DNA of 64,000 bases from CAVUCH01 sp963697705. GTDB taxonomy: Bacteria; Acidobacteriota; Vicinamibacteria; Vicinamibacterales; JAENWD01. The position numbers and the translations under genes are program-made. This document shows, piece by piece, positions 20,429 through 28,657 of this stretch. The stretch is from NCBI GenBank assembly GCA_963697705.1, contig CAVOPA010000018.1:1-64000 (forward strand). Reading direction: 5' to 3'. The notes beneath the pieces were generated by a model. That model was not told where the DNA came from and ran no database searches. It saw only the letters and a list, made by a program, of their open reading frames with translations. How positions within the stretch are numbered: the stretch's first letter is position 1; the number at the start of each line of letters is the position of its first letter.

Positions 20429-21013
20429 GTGATCGCCTTTCTCCGCGGCCGCCTGCTCGAGAAGCACCCGAATCGCGTCATCGTGGACGTGCAGGGCGTC
20501 GGTTACGACGTGCAGGTGCCGGTCTCATCGTTCTACGGGATGGCGGAGCCCGGCGGGGACATCGCGCTGCGGGTGCACACGCACGTGCGCGAGGACACGA
20601 TTGCGCTCTTCGGGTTCAGCACGGCGCTCGAACTGCAGCTGTTCGAGCGGCTGATTGCGGTCAGCGGTATCGGCCCAAAGCTGGCGCTCGCCGTGCTCTC
20701 AGGGATCGAGCCCGACGATCTGATCCAGGCCGTACAGCGGGGCGACGTCGTGCGACTCACGGCCATCCCCGGCGTCGGCAAGAAGACGGCGGAGCGAATC
20801 GCGCTCGAGTTGAAGGATCGGCTCGGCGCGATTGCGCAGGCGGTCGAGTCCGCGCCGGCCGGTTCGCTCCGGGACGACCTGGTGTCGGCACTGATGAATC
20901 TGGGATACCATCGCCCGGCACTTGAAAAGGCCGTGGAGGCCGCACTGAAAGAAGACGCCAGCGCCGCCTTCGAGGTGGCGCTGCGCCGGGCATTGAAGCG
21001 CCTGTCGCGGTAA
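20429..21013 (+). CDS. ruvA: Holliday junction branch migration protein RuvA
   Basis: GTG 20429 (MIAFLRGRLLEKHPNRVIVD), 194 aa. Domain I is an OB fold (VIVDVQGVGYDVQVPVSSF). Two helix-hairpin-helix motifs follow: LIAVSGIGPKLALAVLSGI and LTAIPGVGKKTAERIALEL. The C-terminal domain III (DLVSALMNLGYHRPALEKAV) contacts RuvB. A tetramer binds the junction and loads RuvB. It is separated from ruvC by a 103-bp hairpin repeat, so the operon may be read through a structured spacer. Confidence 0.96.
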   Translation: MIAFLRGRLLEKHPNRVIVDVQGVGYDVQVPVSSFYGMAEPGGDIALRVHTHVREDTIALFGFSTALELQLFERLIAVSGIGPKLALAVLSGIEPDDLIQAVQRGDVVRLTAIPGVGKKTAERIALELKDRLGAIAQAVESAPAGSLRDDLVSALMNLGYHRPALEKAVEAALKEDASAAFEVALRRALKRLSR

Positions 21014-21017
21014 CCCT

Positions 21018-21140
21018 CTAGCAGGGTGAAAAGAGCACCCTGCGTGAAGAATGCAGGATGGCGGATGTAGGATGTCGGCCGGTTGCTACATCCGGCATCC
21101 GACATTCTGCATCCAGGCGCATTGTTCAGCAGCCTGCTAG
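21018..21140 (+). mobile_element. MITE-like 123-bp element, copy 1
   Basis: Bounded by CTAGCAGGGTG (21018) and CAGCCTGCTAG (ends 21140), imperfect terminal inverted repeats. Inside is a nested hairpin built from GGATGTAGGATGTCGG and ATCCGGCATCCGACAT. A homologous element lies inverted at 24935-25061. No coding capacity. Confidence 0.6.
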
Positions 21141-21161
21141 TGCCGACCTTCAGGTCGGCCT
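21138..21161. repeat. REP-like palindrome TAGTGCCGACCTTCAGGTCGGC
   Basis: GCCGACCTTCAGGTCGGC forms a 7-bp stem with a short loop and is preceded by TAGT. The same motif occurs at 56740-56765, with variants at 26058, 46082, 51400-51655 and 56622. Confidence 0.65.
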
Positions 21162-21261
21162 TGACTGCAGCCGCGGCCGTGCGTGCCGCGTGTGGGAAGC
21201 GGAGCCGGAACACAGCGTGACGGCGCGAACACGTCTGCCGGTCGCGCCGGCTTGATCAGCC

Positions 21262-22278
21262 ATGTCAGACCGCCTCGTCACCCCCGCGCGCGCCGACGAC
21301 GACGTCCAGTACGAAGCCGGGCTGCGCCCGCGGCGGCTCGACGACTACATCGGCCAGGACCGCGTGCGCGCCAACCTGCAGGTGTCGATTGCGGCGGCAA
21401 CGGGCCGGGCTGAAGCGCTCGATCACGTGCTGCTCTACGGGCCTCCCGGCCTGGGCAAGACGACGCTCGCCTACGTGATCGCCAACGAGCTCGGCGCGCC
21501 AATTCGCGCGACGGCCGGGCCCGTGCTCGAACGGCCGGGGGATCTGGCGGCCATCCTCACGAACCTCGGCGAGCGCGAGGTGCTGTTCATCGACGAGATC
21601 CACCGCATGCCGCCGGCGATCGAGGAGATCCTCTATCCCGCGATGGAGGACTACGAGCTCGACATCGTCATCGGCCAGGGACCGGGCGCGCGTTCGGTCA
21701 AGGTGCCGGTGCAGCCGTTCACGCTCATTGGCGCGACGACGCGGGCGGGTCTGTTGACGTCGCCGCTGCGGGCGCGGTTCGGCATCGTGCACCGGCTGGA
21801 TTTCTACGAGCAGCAGGACATCGAGGAGATCGTCCGCAGGTCCGCGCGGATCCTGGGTGTCTCGCTCGAGAGTGTTGCCGCGTCGGAGCTGGCGAAGCGC
21901 GCGCGCGGCACACCGCGAATCGCCAACCGGCTGCTGCGCCGGGTGCGCGACTTCGCGCAGGTGCGTGCCGACGGCACGATCACACACGACGTCGCCCTTG
22001 CCGCATTGAAGCTGCTCGAGGTGGACGAACACGGGTTCGACGACATCGATCGGCGGCTGCTGCGAACGATCATCGACAAGTTCGGCGGCGGGCCCGTGGG
22101 GCTCGGCACCATCAGCGCCGCTATCAGCGAGGAACGAGACGCGATCGAGGACATCTACGAGCCGTTTCTCATCCAGATTGGCTTTCTCGATCGGACGCCG
22201 CGGGGACGCGTCGCGACGGCGAGAGCGTACGACTACTTCGGCCTGAACGCGCCGGGAAGGGATCAGCGACTGTGGTGA
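21262..22278 (+). CDS. ruvB: Holliday junction branch migration DNA helicase RuvB
   Basis: ATG 21262, 338 aa. Visible features are the N-terminal LRPRRLDDYIGQDRVRANL, Walker A GPPGLGKTT (about residues 59-67), Walker B VLFIDEIHR, sensor 1 IGATTRAGLL, the arginine finger in LRARFGIVHRL and the winged-helix C-terminus ending in GRVATARAYDYFGL. A hexameric motor drives branch migration with RuvA. The fabH start overlaps its last codons. Confidence 0.97.
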   Translation: MSDRLVTPARADDDVQYEAGLRPRRLDDYIGQDRVRANLQVSIAAATGRAEALDHVLLYGPPGLGKTTLAYVIANELGAPIRATAGPVLERPGDLAAILTNLGEREVLFIDEIHRMPPAIEEILYPAMEDYELDIVIGQGPGARSVKVPVQPFTLIGATTRAGLLTSPLRARFGIVHRLDFYEQQDIEEIVRRSARILGVSLESVAASELAKRARGTPRIANRLLRRVRDFAQVRADGTITHDVALAALKLLEVDEHGFDDIDRRLLRTIIDKFGGGPVGLGTISAAISEERDAIEDIYEPFLIQIGFLDRTPRGRVATARAYDYFGLNAPGRDQRLW

Positions 22279-23336
22279 TTGCAGGGCAGAGCGCGGCGAC
22301 CTCGCCGTCGACGACCAACGGACGTGGACGCTTCAGGCGTGAGGGGCTGCGGCCGGTCTGCATCAGCGGCCTCGCCACCTATGTACCGCCGCGGCTGCTG
22401 ACCAATGACGACCTCGAGCGCATGGTCGATACCAACCACGAGTGGATCCTGCAACGCACCGGCATCAGCGAGCGCCACATCGTCGATCCGGGCGTGGCGA
22501 CGTCCGACCTGGCGAAGGAGGCGGCGATCAAGGCGCTCGAGCAAGCCGGCATCGGCGCCAAGGACGTCGGTATCATCATCGTCGGCACGACGACGCCGGA
22601 CATGATGTTTCCGAGCACGGCCTGCCTGCTGCAGGAAAAGATCGGTGCGACCAACGCGTGGGGGTTCGACCTCGGCGCTGCGTGCTCGGGTTTCACCTAT
22701 GCGCTGACCACCGCGGCGCAGCTGGTGGCCAGCGGTGCGCACGACCACGCGCTGGCGGTGGGCGCCGACGTGATGTCGAGCATCATCGACTACACGGATC
22801 GCACCACCTGCGTGCTGTTCGGAGATGGCGCCGGCGCCGTCGTGATTTCGCGCGCGACCGACGCCGATCTGAGTCTGTGGGACTACGAGTGCGAGATCGA
22901 CGGCAGCGGCGGCCCGTCGCTGTGCATGCCGGCGGGCGGCAGCCTCCGGCCCGCGTCGATGGAGACGGTAGAGCAGCGGCTGCACTACGTGAAGCAGGAC
23001 GGCGCGGCGGTGTTCCGGTTCGCCGTGCGGAAGACGGAAGAGATTTGCAGCCGGCTGCTGGAGCGCAACGGACTCACCGGATCGGACCTCGACCTCTTCG
23101 TCTCGCACCAGGCGAACAGGCGGATCATCCTCTCGGCAGCCGAGCGCCTTGGCCTCGACGAAGCCAAGGTCGTCATCAACATCGGCCATTACGGCAACAC
23201 CACGGCGGCGACGATCCCACTGGCCTTGAGCGATGCCGCCGCGGACGGCCGGCTGAAGAAGGGCAGTCTCGTGCTGCTCACCTCGGTCGGCGCCGGGTTC
23301 ACGGTCGGATCGGTGCTGCTGCGCTGGGCGATCTGA
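22272..23336 (+). CDS. fabH: Beta-ketoacyl-ACP synthase III
   Basis: GTG 22272 or GTG 22275; both overlap the ruvB stop. A 26-residue extension precedes the usual start (RPVCISGLATYVPPRLLTND). The catalytic triad is present: Cys in DLGAACSGFTYALTTA, His in LFVSHQANRRII and Asn in NIGHYGNTTAATIP. It condenses acetyl-CoA with malonyl-ACP to start fatty acid synthesis. Overlap with ruvB suggests cotranscription; fatty acid genes are otherwise absent nearby. Length 354 aa against a usual 320-330. Confidence 0.93.
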   Translation: MVIAGQSAATSPSTTNGRGRFRREGLRPVCISGLATYVPPRLLTNDDLERMVDTNHEWILQRTGISERHIVDPGVATSDLAKEAAIKALEQAGIGAKDVGIIIVGTTTPDMMFPSTACLLQEKIGATNAWGFDLGAACSGFTYALTTAAQLVASGAHDHALAVGADVMSSIIDYTDRTTCVLFGDGAGAVVISRATDADLSLWDYECEIDGSGGPSLCMPAGGSLRPASMETVEQRLHYVKQDGAAVFRFAVRKTEEICSRLLERNGLTGSDLDLFVSHQANRRIILSAAERLGLDEAKVVINIGHYGNTTAATIPLALSDAAADGRLKKGSLVLLTSVGAGFTVGSVLLRWAI

Positions 23337-23340
23337 GGAC

Positions 23341-23632
23341 GGGAAGCGGTTCCGGGTTCCGGGTTCCAGGTTCCAGGTTGGGTTCCGGGTTCCATGTTCG
23401 TTCCGGGTTCCGGGTTCGGGGGTTCCACGTTCCAGGTTCCGAGTTCGTTCCGGTTCTGTTCAGGAATTTTGTGAGAGCACCGAAATAAGCGGACCACTGA
23501 GGCCCCGATCGAAGCTGGAACGCGGAACCCAGGAACGCGGAACCCGCGAACCTGGAACCCGGAACGAACCTGGAACCCGGAACCCAACCTGGAACCCGGA
23601 ACTTAGAACCCGGAACCGGAGTCCCTTCCGCC
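23341..23632. repeat. Inverted GGTTCC-word spacer, 292 bp
   Basis: The left arm (23346-23455) is a GGTTCCGGGTTCCAGGTT series; the right arm (23515-23620) is the complementary GGAACCCGGAACC series. A core of about 55 bp (23460-23515) is unique in the window. It could fold as one very long imperfect hairpin. No gene. Confidence 0.85.
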
Positions 23633-23634
23633 GC

Positions 23635-24132
23635 ATGTCCTCCACCCCTCGTCGTCTGCGTGCGCTGAGTCCGGCGATGCAGGTTCGGCTCGAGATGCTG
23701 CGGCGCTGGAGCACGCAGCTCGACAGCGCCTTTGAGATCCCGGGCCTCGGCATCCGGTTTGGCTGGGACCCCATCATCGGGCTGCTGCCGGGGCTCGGCG
23801 ACATGGTCACGCCGCTCTACTCGATTGCGACCGTGGTGACCGGCATGCAGCTCGGCATTCCGCGGGTCGTGCAGCTGCGCATGCTGTTGAACGTGGTCAT
23901 CGACGCGGTCGTCGGCGCCGTGCCGCTCGTCGGCGACGCCTTCGACGTGGCGTGGAAGGCCAACGACTGGAACATGCGGCTGCTCGAGCGGCACGCGTGG
24001 GAAGAGCGGGCGCCGTCGCACGGCGATTGGCTGTTCGTCATCGCGATTGCGCTGGCCATGCTGGCGGTCATTGCGATCCCGCTCGTCACGCTGTGGTTCC
24101 TGCTGCGGTGGCTGGCGGGCGGACCTGCCTGA
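23635..24132 (+). CDS. DUF4112 membrane protein
   Basis: ATG 23635, 165 aa. The DUF4112 core is recognisable: LDSAFEIPGLGIRFGWDPII, then GLLPGLGDMVTPLYSIATVV, then RMLLNVVIDAVVGAVPLVGD and FDVAWKANDWNMRLLERH. A C-terminal hydrophobic helix (WLFVIAIALAMLAVIAIPLV) anchors it. The function of the family is not known. It is followed after 12 nt by the next gene, so the two are probably cotranscribed. Confidence 0.8.
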   Translation: MSSTPRRLRALSPAMQVRLEMLRRWSTQLDSAFEIPGLGIRFGWDPIIGLLPGLGDMVTPLYSIATVVTGMQLGIPRVVQLRMLLNVVIDAVVGAVPLVGDAFDVAWKANDWNMRLLERHAWEERAPSHGDWLFVIAIALAMLAVIAIPLVTLWFLLRWLAGGPA

Positions 24133-24144
24133 AGTGGCAGGGCC

Positions 24145-24777
24145 ATGGCGCGGCTGTTCCTGCTCTCACCGGCGAACGCGGGCGGCGTGCGCGCGCAGCA
24201 GCTGCTCTCTCCCCGCGCCGGCTTCGAGCTGGCGCGGCGGGTCCAGTCGGCGCGGGGCGCGCCGATGGGGGAGGTGTTCGCCTTCATGAGCGGGCTGTAC
24301 TTCCGGGGCAAACTGACCTACGCGACGCGGTTTGCCGAGGTCAGCGATTATCCCGCGACTACGGAGCTCGGGGGCGGCGTGCTGGTGATCACCCCCGGCG
24401 CAGGATTGCGCAGCGCTGACACCCACGTGAACGCGGACGCGCTGCGGCTGTTCGCACAGATCGAAATCAATCTGGCGAACCCCGCGTACCGGACGCCGCT
24501 CGAAGCGAGCGCGCGCCGCGTGGCGCGAGCGATCGGCGAAGACGGCAGTGTCGTGCTCCTGGGATCGATCGCGTCGCCGAAATACGTCGACGTGCTGCTG
24601 GAGGTGTTCGGCTCGCGTCTCCTGTTTCCGACGGCGTTCGTCGGCCGCGGCGACATGAGCCGGGGCGGCCTGCTGCTTCGGCACGCGAGCGCGGGCGTCG
24701 AGCTGGACTACGAGCCGGTGCAGGGCGCCGTACGCCACGGGCCGCGGCCGCCGAAACTGGGAAAGGCTAACGGCTAA
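24145..24777 (+). CDS. Conserved hypothetical protein
   Basis: ATG 24145, 210 aa, soluble, no signal peptide. It begins MARLFLLSPANAGGVRAQQL and contains the segments GEVFAFMSGLYFRGKLTYA, GGGVLVITPGAGLRSADTHV and EDGSVVLLGSIASPKYVDVL, then FPTAFVGRGDMSRGGLLLRH. Alternating strands and helices with glycine turns suggest an alpha/beta fold. I do not recognise a catalytic motif. It is close downstream of the DUF4112 gene and probably in its transcript. Confidence 0.7.
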   Translation: MARLFLLSPANAGGVRAQQLLSPRAGFELARRVQSARGAPMGEVFAFMSGLYFRGKLTYATRFAEVSDYPATTELGGGVLVITPGAGLRSADTHVNADALRLFAQIEINLANPAYRTPLEASARRVARAIGEDGSVVLLGSIASPKYVDVLLEVFGSRLLFPTAFVGRGDMSRGGLLLRHASAGVELDYEPVQGAVRHGPRPPKLGKANG

Positions 24778-24934
24778 GGGCTGAAGGCCAAAGGCCGCGA
24801 CAGGGCTAGGGCTAAGTTCTAAGGCCTTGAAGGAGGCGATTCGCTCCGGATCCGGGATACAACGGCGAGGTGCGCGGCCCTCATGAGCCAGCGCAATTGC
24901 GCTGAACGGAAACAATGCCACTACCCTTAGCCTT
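24766..24934. repeat. AAGGGCTA-word spacer
   Basis: GGCTAACGGCTAAGGGCTGAAGGCC at about 24766-24795 and GGGCTAGGGCTAAG at 24804 form the left arm; CTACCCTTAGCCTTTAGC at 24921-24938 is the right arm. The core is about 100 bp without a gene. Confidence 0.65.
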
Positions 24935-25061
24935 TAGCAGGCTGCTGAAAAACCGACGCCTGAATGCCGGATGTCGGATGCCGGATGTAGAAACCCGGCC
25001 AAATCCTACATTCGTCATCCTGCATTCTTCATGCAGGGTCCCTTTTTCATCACCCTGTTTA
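24935..25061 (-). mobile_element. MITE-like element, copy 2 (inverted)
   Basis: The reverse complement aligns along its length with 21018-21140: both share CAGGGTGA, CCCTGC.TGAAGAATGCAGGATG, TGTAGGAT, CTACATCCGGCATCCGACAT and TTCAGCAGCCTGCTA. The end lies 4 nt before the next start codon. Confidence 0.6.
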
Positions 25062-25065
25062 GCCC

Positions 25066-26034
25066 ATGGCCTTTCCGCCGTCCGCGTCCGAGCGCAGTAT
25101 GCCCCCTCGCCCCCGTCTCCTCATCCCGCGCGATTCGGCTGACGCCGTCGTACGCGCCGGCGGCAAGGACGTGCGCCTCACGAACCTCGCCAAGCCGTTC
25201 TGGCCCGAGCTTGGAATTACCAAGGGCGATCTCCTCCAGTACTACGCGGACGTAGCTGCCGTGCTGCTGCCGCATCTCCGCGGGCGCGCGATGGTGATGA
25301 AACGCTATCCGCACGGCGCCCACGGCGAGTTCTTTTTCATGAAGCGCGCGCCGACGCCGCGCCCCGAGTGGATTGAGACCTGCGCGATCGAGCACGGGTC
25401 GGGCAGCGTCATCCAGTTCCCAATCGTGCAGGACGTCGCGGCGCTGCTCTGGGTCATCAACCTCGGATGCATCGACCTCAATCAGTGGTACGCGCGCTGC
25501 GACGACGTGGATCGGCCAGACTACCTGCATTTCGACCTCGATCCCGGCGACGGTGCGACGTTCGAACGCGTGCGGGAGACAGGCTTCATCGTGCGCGATG
25601 CGCTTGGCGCGCTGCGCATGCCGGCCCTGGTGAAGACGACGGGCTCTCGCGGTCTGCACGTGTACGTGCCCATCGTGCGCGGGCCCGAGCAGAAAGACGT
25701 GTGGCGTTTCGCGAAGGCGCTGGCCTTCGAGCTGGCCGCGCGCCACCCGGCGCTCATGACCGCGGAGTACCGGATCGCGAAGCGCCCGAAAGGTCGCGTG
25801 CTCGTGGACTACAACCAGAACGCGTGGGGCCGCACGCTCGCGTCCATCTACTCGGTGCGCCCGCGCCCGCGTGCCCCCGTCTCCACGCCGATCACGTGGG
25901 ACGAACTCGCGGCGGGCGTCACGATCGACGACTTCCGGATCGACAACCTTCCGGCACGCGTTGCAAGGCTCGGTGATGTGTGGAAGCCGCTGCTTCAGGC
26001 ACGCGGAAGGTTTGATCTGAGCGCCTTCGTGTAG
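25066..26034 (+). CDS. LigD-type primase-polymerase (PolDom), stand-alone
   Basis: ATG 25066 (alternative ATG 25099), 322 aa, the size of a single polymerase domain. Motifs of the archaeo-eukaryotic-primase-like LigD polymerase are clear: LTNLAKPFWPELGITKGDLL, MVMKRYPHGAHGEFFFMKRA, the catalytic acidic pair in YLHFDLDPGD (about residue 150), the nucleotide-binding KTTGSRGLHVYVP and the later VDYNQNAWGRTLAS. In non-homologous end joining this domain fills ends next to Ku and LigD ligase. Neither ligase, nuclease nor ku is in the window. It could act with partners elsewhere or as an independent gap-filling polymerase. Confidence 0.88.
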   Translation: MAFPPSASERSMPPRPRLLIPRDSADAVVRAGGKDVRLTNLAKPFWPELGITKGDLLQYYADVAAVLLPHLRGRAMVMKRYPHGAHGEFFFMKRAPTPRPEWIETCAIEHGSGSVIQFPIVQDVAALLWVINLGCIDLNQWYARCDDVDRPDYLHFDLDPGDGATFERVRETGFIVRDALGALRMPALVKTTGSRGLHVYVPIVRGPEQKDVWRFAKALAFELAARHPALMTAEYRIAKRPKGRVLVDYNQNAWGRTLASIYSVRPRPRAPVSTPITWDELAAGVTIDDFRIDNLPARVARLGDVWKPLLQARGRFDLSAFV

Positions 26035-26051
26035 CTGGCCGGCCGCGGCGT

Positions 26052-26165
26052 AGCCCCTTGTAGCGGCCCGACTCCGTCGGGCCGCCGGTGACCGCCACGA
26101 TCTGTTTCGCGTCCAGTGTGCCCGCAGCACGCCCGGCCCGACAGAGTCGGGCCGCTGCAAGCGCC
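26052..26165. repeat. Inverted pair of GCCCGACTCCGTCGGGC palindromes
   Basis: TAGCGGCCCGACTCCGTCGG at 26059 and GGCCCGACAGAGTCGGGCCG at 26132 are related palindromes in opposite orientation, about 60 bp apart, between convergent genes. The arrangement resembles a BIME. They may also serve as bidirectional terminators. Confidence 0.6.
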
Positions 26166-26192
26166 TTCGCTCACCTCCACGGCCAATTGCGC

Positions 26193-27350
26193 TCAGTCGC
26201 CGAGCAGCTCGCCGACAGGTTTCAGATCTTCGATGCGGTCGCACACCGCCTTGAGCACCATCAGGATTGGCACGGCGAGCAGCGTGCCCCAGACACCCCA
26301 CAGCCAGCTCCAGAACAGCAGGCCCACGAAGATGGCGACGGCATTCATGCTCGAGGCGCGGCTCGTCAGCCATGGCGTGAGCAGAAAGCCTTCCAGGCTG
26401 GTGATGGCCAGTGCGATAGCGGCGACGAAGGCGGCCATCCCGACCGTGCCGAACTGCAGAAAGGAAACGACGGCGATGCCGCCAGTGACCACGACCGGGC
26501 CGAAGTAGGGAATCGAGTTGAACAGTCCGGCGGCGATCGCCCAGATGCCCGCCTGCTCGAGACCGACGAACCGGAATGCGGCCCAGCTCGCCACGCCGAC
26601 CAGCACGCTCGTGAACAGCTGAACGAAGAGGAAGCGTTCGATCTGCTCCGAGATCTCGTCGAGGATCTGCACCGTGATCTTCTTCTTGGTCAGCGTGGGC
26701 CCGGTGACCTGCACCAGCTTCCGCTTGAACAGGTCTCCCGACATCAGCATGAAGTACACGAGGAACAGCACGGACACGACCTGGCCCGCAAACGCGAGGA
26801 TGTTGGCGGAACTCCACCACAGGTAGTCGCTCACTTTCACGGCGGGCTCCTCGACCTGGACGCGGACCACGCCTTTGGGCGGCGGGGTCGACGCGGTGGC
26901 CTCGCTCGCGGCCTGCGACAGCTCCGAGGCAGCCTTCTGCACCTGCTCGATGGTGCCGCCACGGTTCGCCTGGCGGTCCTTGCGAATCGCCTGGCGCAGG
27001 CGCTGTGCGGCCTCCGGCAATTGCTGCACGATCGTGATGACCTCGCCGCGCAGGCCGTACGCCCCTCCGCCGATGCTGCCGACGACCAGCAGCAATACGA
27101 CCGCGGCCGCGATCGCGCGTGGCACACCCCTGCGGGCGATCCAGGACACCACCGGATCGAGCGCATAGCTGACGAGCACGGCGATCACGAGAGGGATGAA
27201 GAACTGCTGCCCGTACTGCAGCGCGAAGATCGCCGCCACGATGGCGATTACCGTCAGGCTCAGGCTGCGGATGCCGATCGGCCCGGATACGGTGGTCGTG
27301 GTGTCCTCGTCCGCCTTTCGCGGATCGAGGAGCGTCGTCTCCGCCCCCAT
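26193..27350 (-). CDS. AI-2E-family (PerM-type) transporter
   Basis: ATG 27350 is chosen because GGAGG lies 5 nt upstream (an upstream in-frame start at 27446 overlaps the preceding gene). The 385-aa protein has two N-terminal membrane segments (LTVIAIVAAIFALQYG, FIPLVIAVLVSYALDPVV), a further one (AIAAAVVLLLVVGSIGG), a soluble coiled-coil-like stretch (QAIRKDRQANRGGTIEQVQK) and at least five more segments. The family hallmarks PTLTKKKITVQILDEISEQI and NSIPYFGPVVVTGG are present. Relatives export autoinducer-2 or act as Na+/H+ antiporters; the substrate here is unknown. It follows the flavoprotein gene by 16 nt on the same strand. Confidence 0.85.
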   Translation of the reverse strand: MGAETTLLDPRKADEDTTTTVSGPIGIRSLSLTVIAIVAAIFALQYGQQFFIPLVIAVLVSYALDPVVSWIARRGVPRAIAAAVVLLLVVGSIGGGAYGLRGEVITIVQQLPEAAQRLRQAIRKDRQANRGGTIEQVQKAASELSQAASEATASTPPPKGVVRVQVEEPAVKVSDYLWWSSANILAFAGQVVSVLFLVYFMLMSGDLFKRKLVQVTGPTLTKKKITVQILDEISEQIERFLFVQLFTSVLVGVASWAAFRFVGLEQAGIWAIAAGLFNSIPYFGPVVVTGGIAVVSFLQFGTVGMAAFVAAIALAITSLEGFLLTPWLTSRASSMNAVAIFVGLLFWSWLWGVWGTLLAVPILMVLKAVCDRIEDLKPVGELLGD

Positions 27351-27366
27351 GAGTCCTCCGTGCGCG

Positions 27367-28269
27367 TCACACGAGCGCGTGGCCGGCTTCCGTCTGGAAC
27401 TGCTTGTTGATGAGGACCGCGGCCTTCGCGCCCTCCGCAGCGGCAACCACCACGAACTGTACGTCGAACGAGGCGTCGCCCACCACGAACACGCCGGGCA
27501 CGCAGGTCTGGCCGTAGCGATCGGTCCTGACGGTTCCCTTGGGTGTGAACTCGCACCCGAGTTGCGAGGCGAACGTGCACTGCTGGTGCTGGCCCGTCGT
27601 GAAGAAGAGGGCCGTGCGCGGGATGGTCTCGCCGTCCTGCAGCCGCACCGCCTGCAGGCAACCGTCCGCGTGATCGAGGGCGACGACCGGAGCTTCGTGC
27701 ACCACGATGCGGTGCATCGACAACCGCCCGCGCACCGCCGCCGTCAACCGCGCCGGCCCGCTCGTGAACAGGTGCACGTCCGGGCTCCACGTGAGTAGCG
27801 CGAGCGACAGCGCCGCGCCGGCCTTTCCGTTACCGAACACGGCCAGAGGCGTATCTCGCCACTCCCAGCCGTCGCAGTACGGACAGTGGTGCACGCTCTG
27901 CCCATAGCACGCGGCGAACCCCGCAATATCGGGCAGATGGTCGGTGACGCCCGAAGCGATGAGGAGCTTGCGGCCGTGCAGCCGCTCGCCTCCTTCCATC
28001 TGCACATCGAAACCTTCGGGCGCGCGCAACACGTCGGTGACCCGCGCGGCCCGCCACTCGACACCGTAGCGGCAGATTTCGTCGCGGCCCAATCGCAGCA
28101 GTTCGGCTGGTGGCAGACCGTCTCGCGAGAGGAACCCATGAAGCGCGTGCGACACCGCGTTACGCGGCGTTCCAGCATCGCAGACGACCACGCGGCGGCG
28201 CGCCCGCCCGAGGAGCAACGCCGCATTCAACCCGGCAGGGCCACCTCCGATGACGACGACATCGAACAT
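27367..28269 (-). CDS. Thioredoxin-reductase-like FAD/NAD(P) oxidoreductase
   Basis: ATG 28269 gives 300 aa, the normal length; an in-frame ATG at 28344 would add 25 residues. FAD site VVVIGGGPAGLNAALLLGRA at the N-terminus; redox dicysteine in HHCPYCDGWEWRD; NAD(P) loop VFGNGKAGAALSLAL; second FAD motif GVFVVGDASFDVQFVVVAAA. The CPYC centre and short length match the bacterial thioredoxin-reductase-like family that often lacks a thioredoxin partner next to it. The NADPH-loop sequence GNGKAG departs from the usual GGGDSA, so cofactor preference could differ. Probably cotranscribed with the downstream permease. Confidence 0.85.
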   Translation of the reverse strand: MFDVVVIGGGPAGLNAALLLGRARRRVVVCDAGTPRNAVSHALHGFLSRDGLPPAELLRLGRDEICRYGVEWRAARVTDVLRAPEGFDVQMEGGERLHGRKLLIASGVTDHLPDIAGFAACYGQSVHHCPYCDGWEWRDTPLAVFGNGKAGAALSLALLTWSPDVHLFTSGPARLTAAVRGRLSMHRIVVHEAPVVALDHADGCLQAVRLQDGETIPRTALFFTTGQHQQCTFASQLGCEFTPKGTVRTDRYGQTCVPGVFVVGDASFDVQFVVVAAAEGAKAAVLINKQFQTEAGHALV

Positions 28270-28657
28270 CCGGACCAGCGACTGCAAGTTGGCCGCCACG
28301 GCGGATCCGAGTTTTGGCTTCCGGATCGGTGATCGCGGCTGCATTTTCTGCTACGCGGCCCTGGCCGTCTGCGAACGCAGCCGTGCCCCTGCGCCTGTAA
28401 CGCGTTCTGACGACTGGTGTTGATTGGCGACGTCGGGAATGGGTCTCGCTGGCCCTTCCATTGCTGAGCCTCGGCGTCAGAGTTGCCGGGGTCTCGACGC
28501 CACACTGGCGGACGCAGCTGCGGCACCGGTGCGTGACGCCGCGGTGTTCGAGGCCGGAATCCGTGGGAAACCCTGCATTTTGGCGGGCAGCGCCCTGTAC
28601 GCTGCTCTTCTATACTGCAGAGTCCAAGGTGCCGATACCCCCCACGAGAGTAATGCC
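28270..28657. other. Divergent intergenic region
   Basis: Lies between the flavoprotein (minus) and the first acetyltransferase (plus). A TATACT at 28611-28616 is a possible -10 for the acetyltransferase operon but no matching -35 is visible. No repeat array or RNA motif is seen. Confidence 0.4.

Noticed and set aside
27367..28269. Selenoprotein thioredoxin reductase
   Set aside because: The redox centre is an ordinary CPYC with both Cys encoded by TGC, and there is no in-frame TGA.
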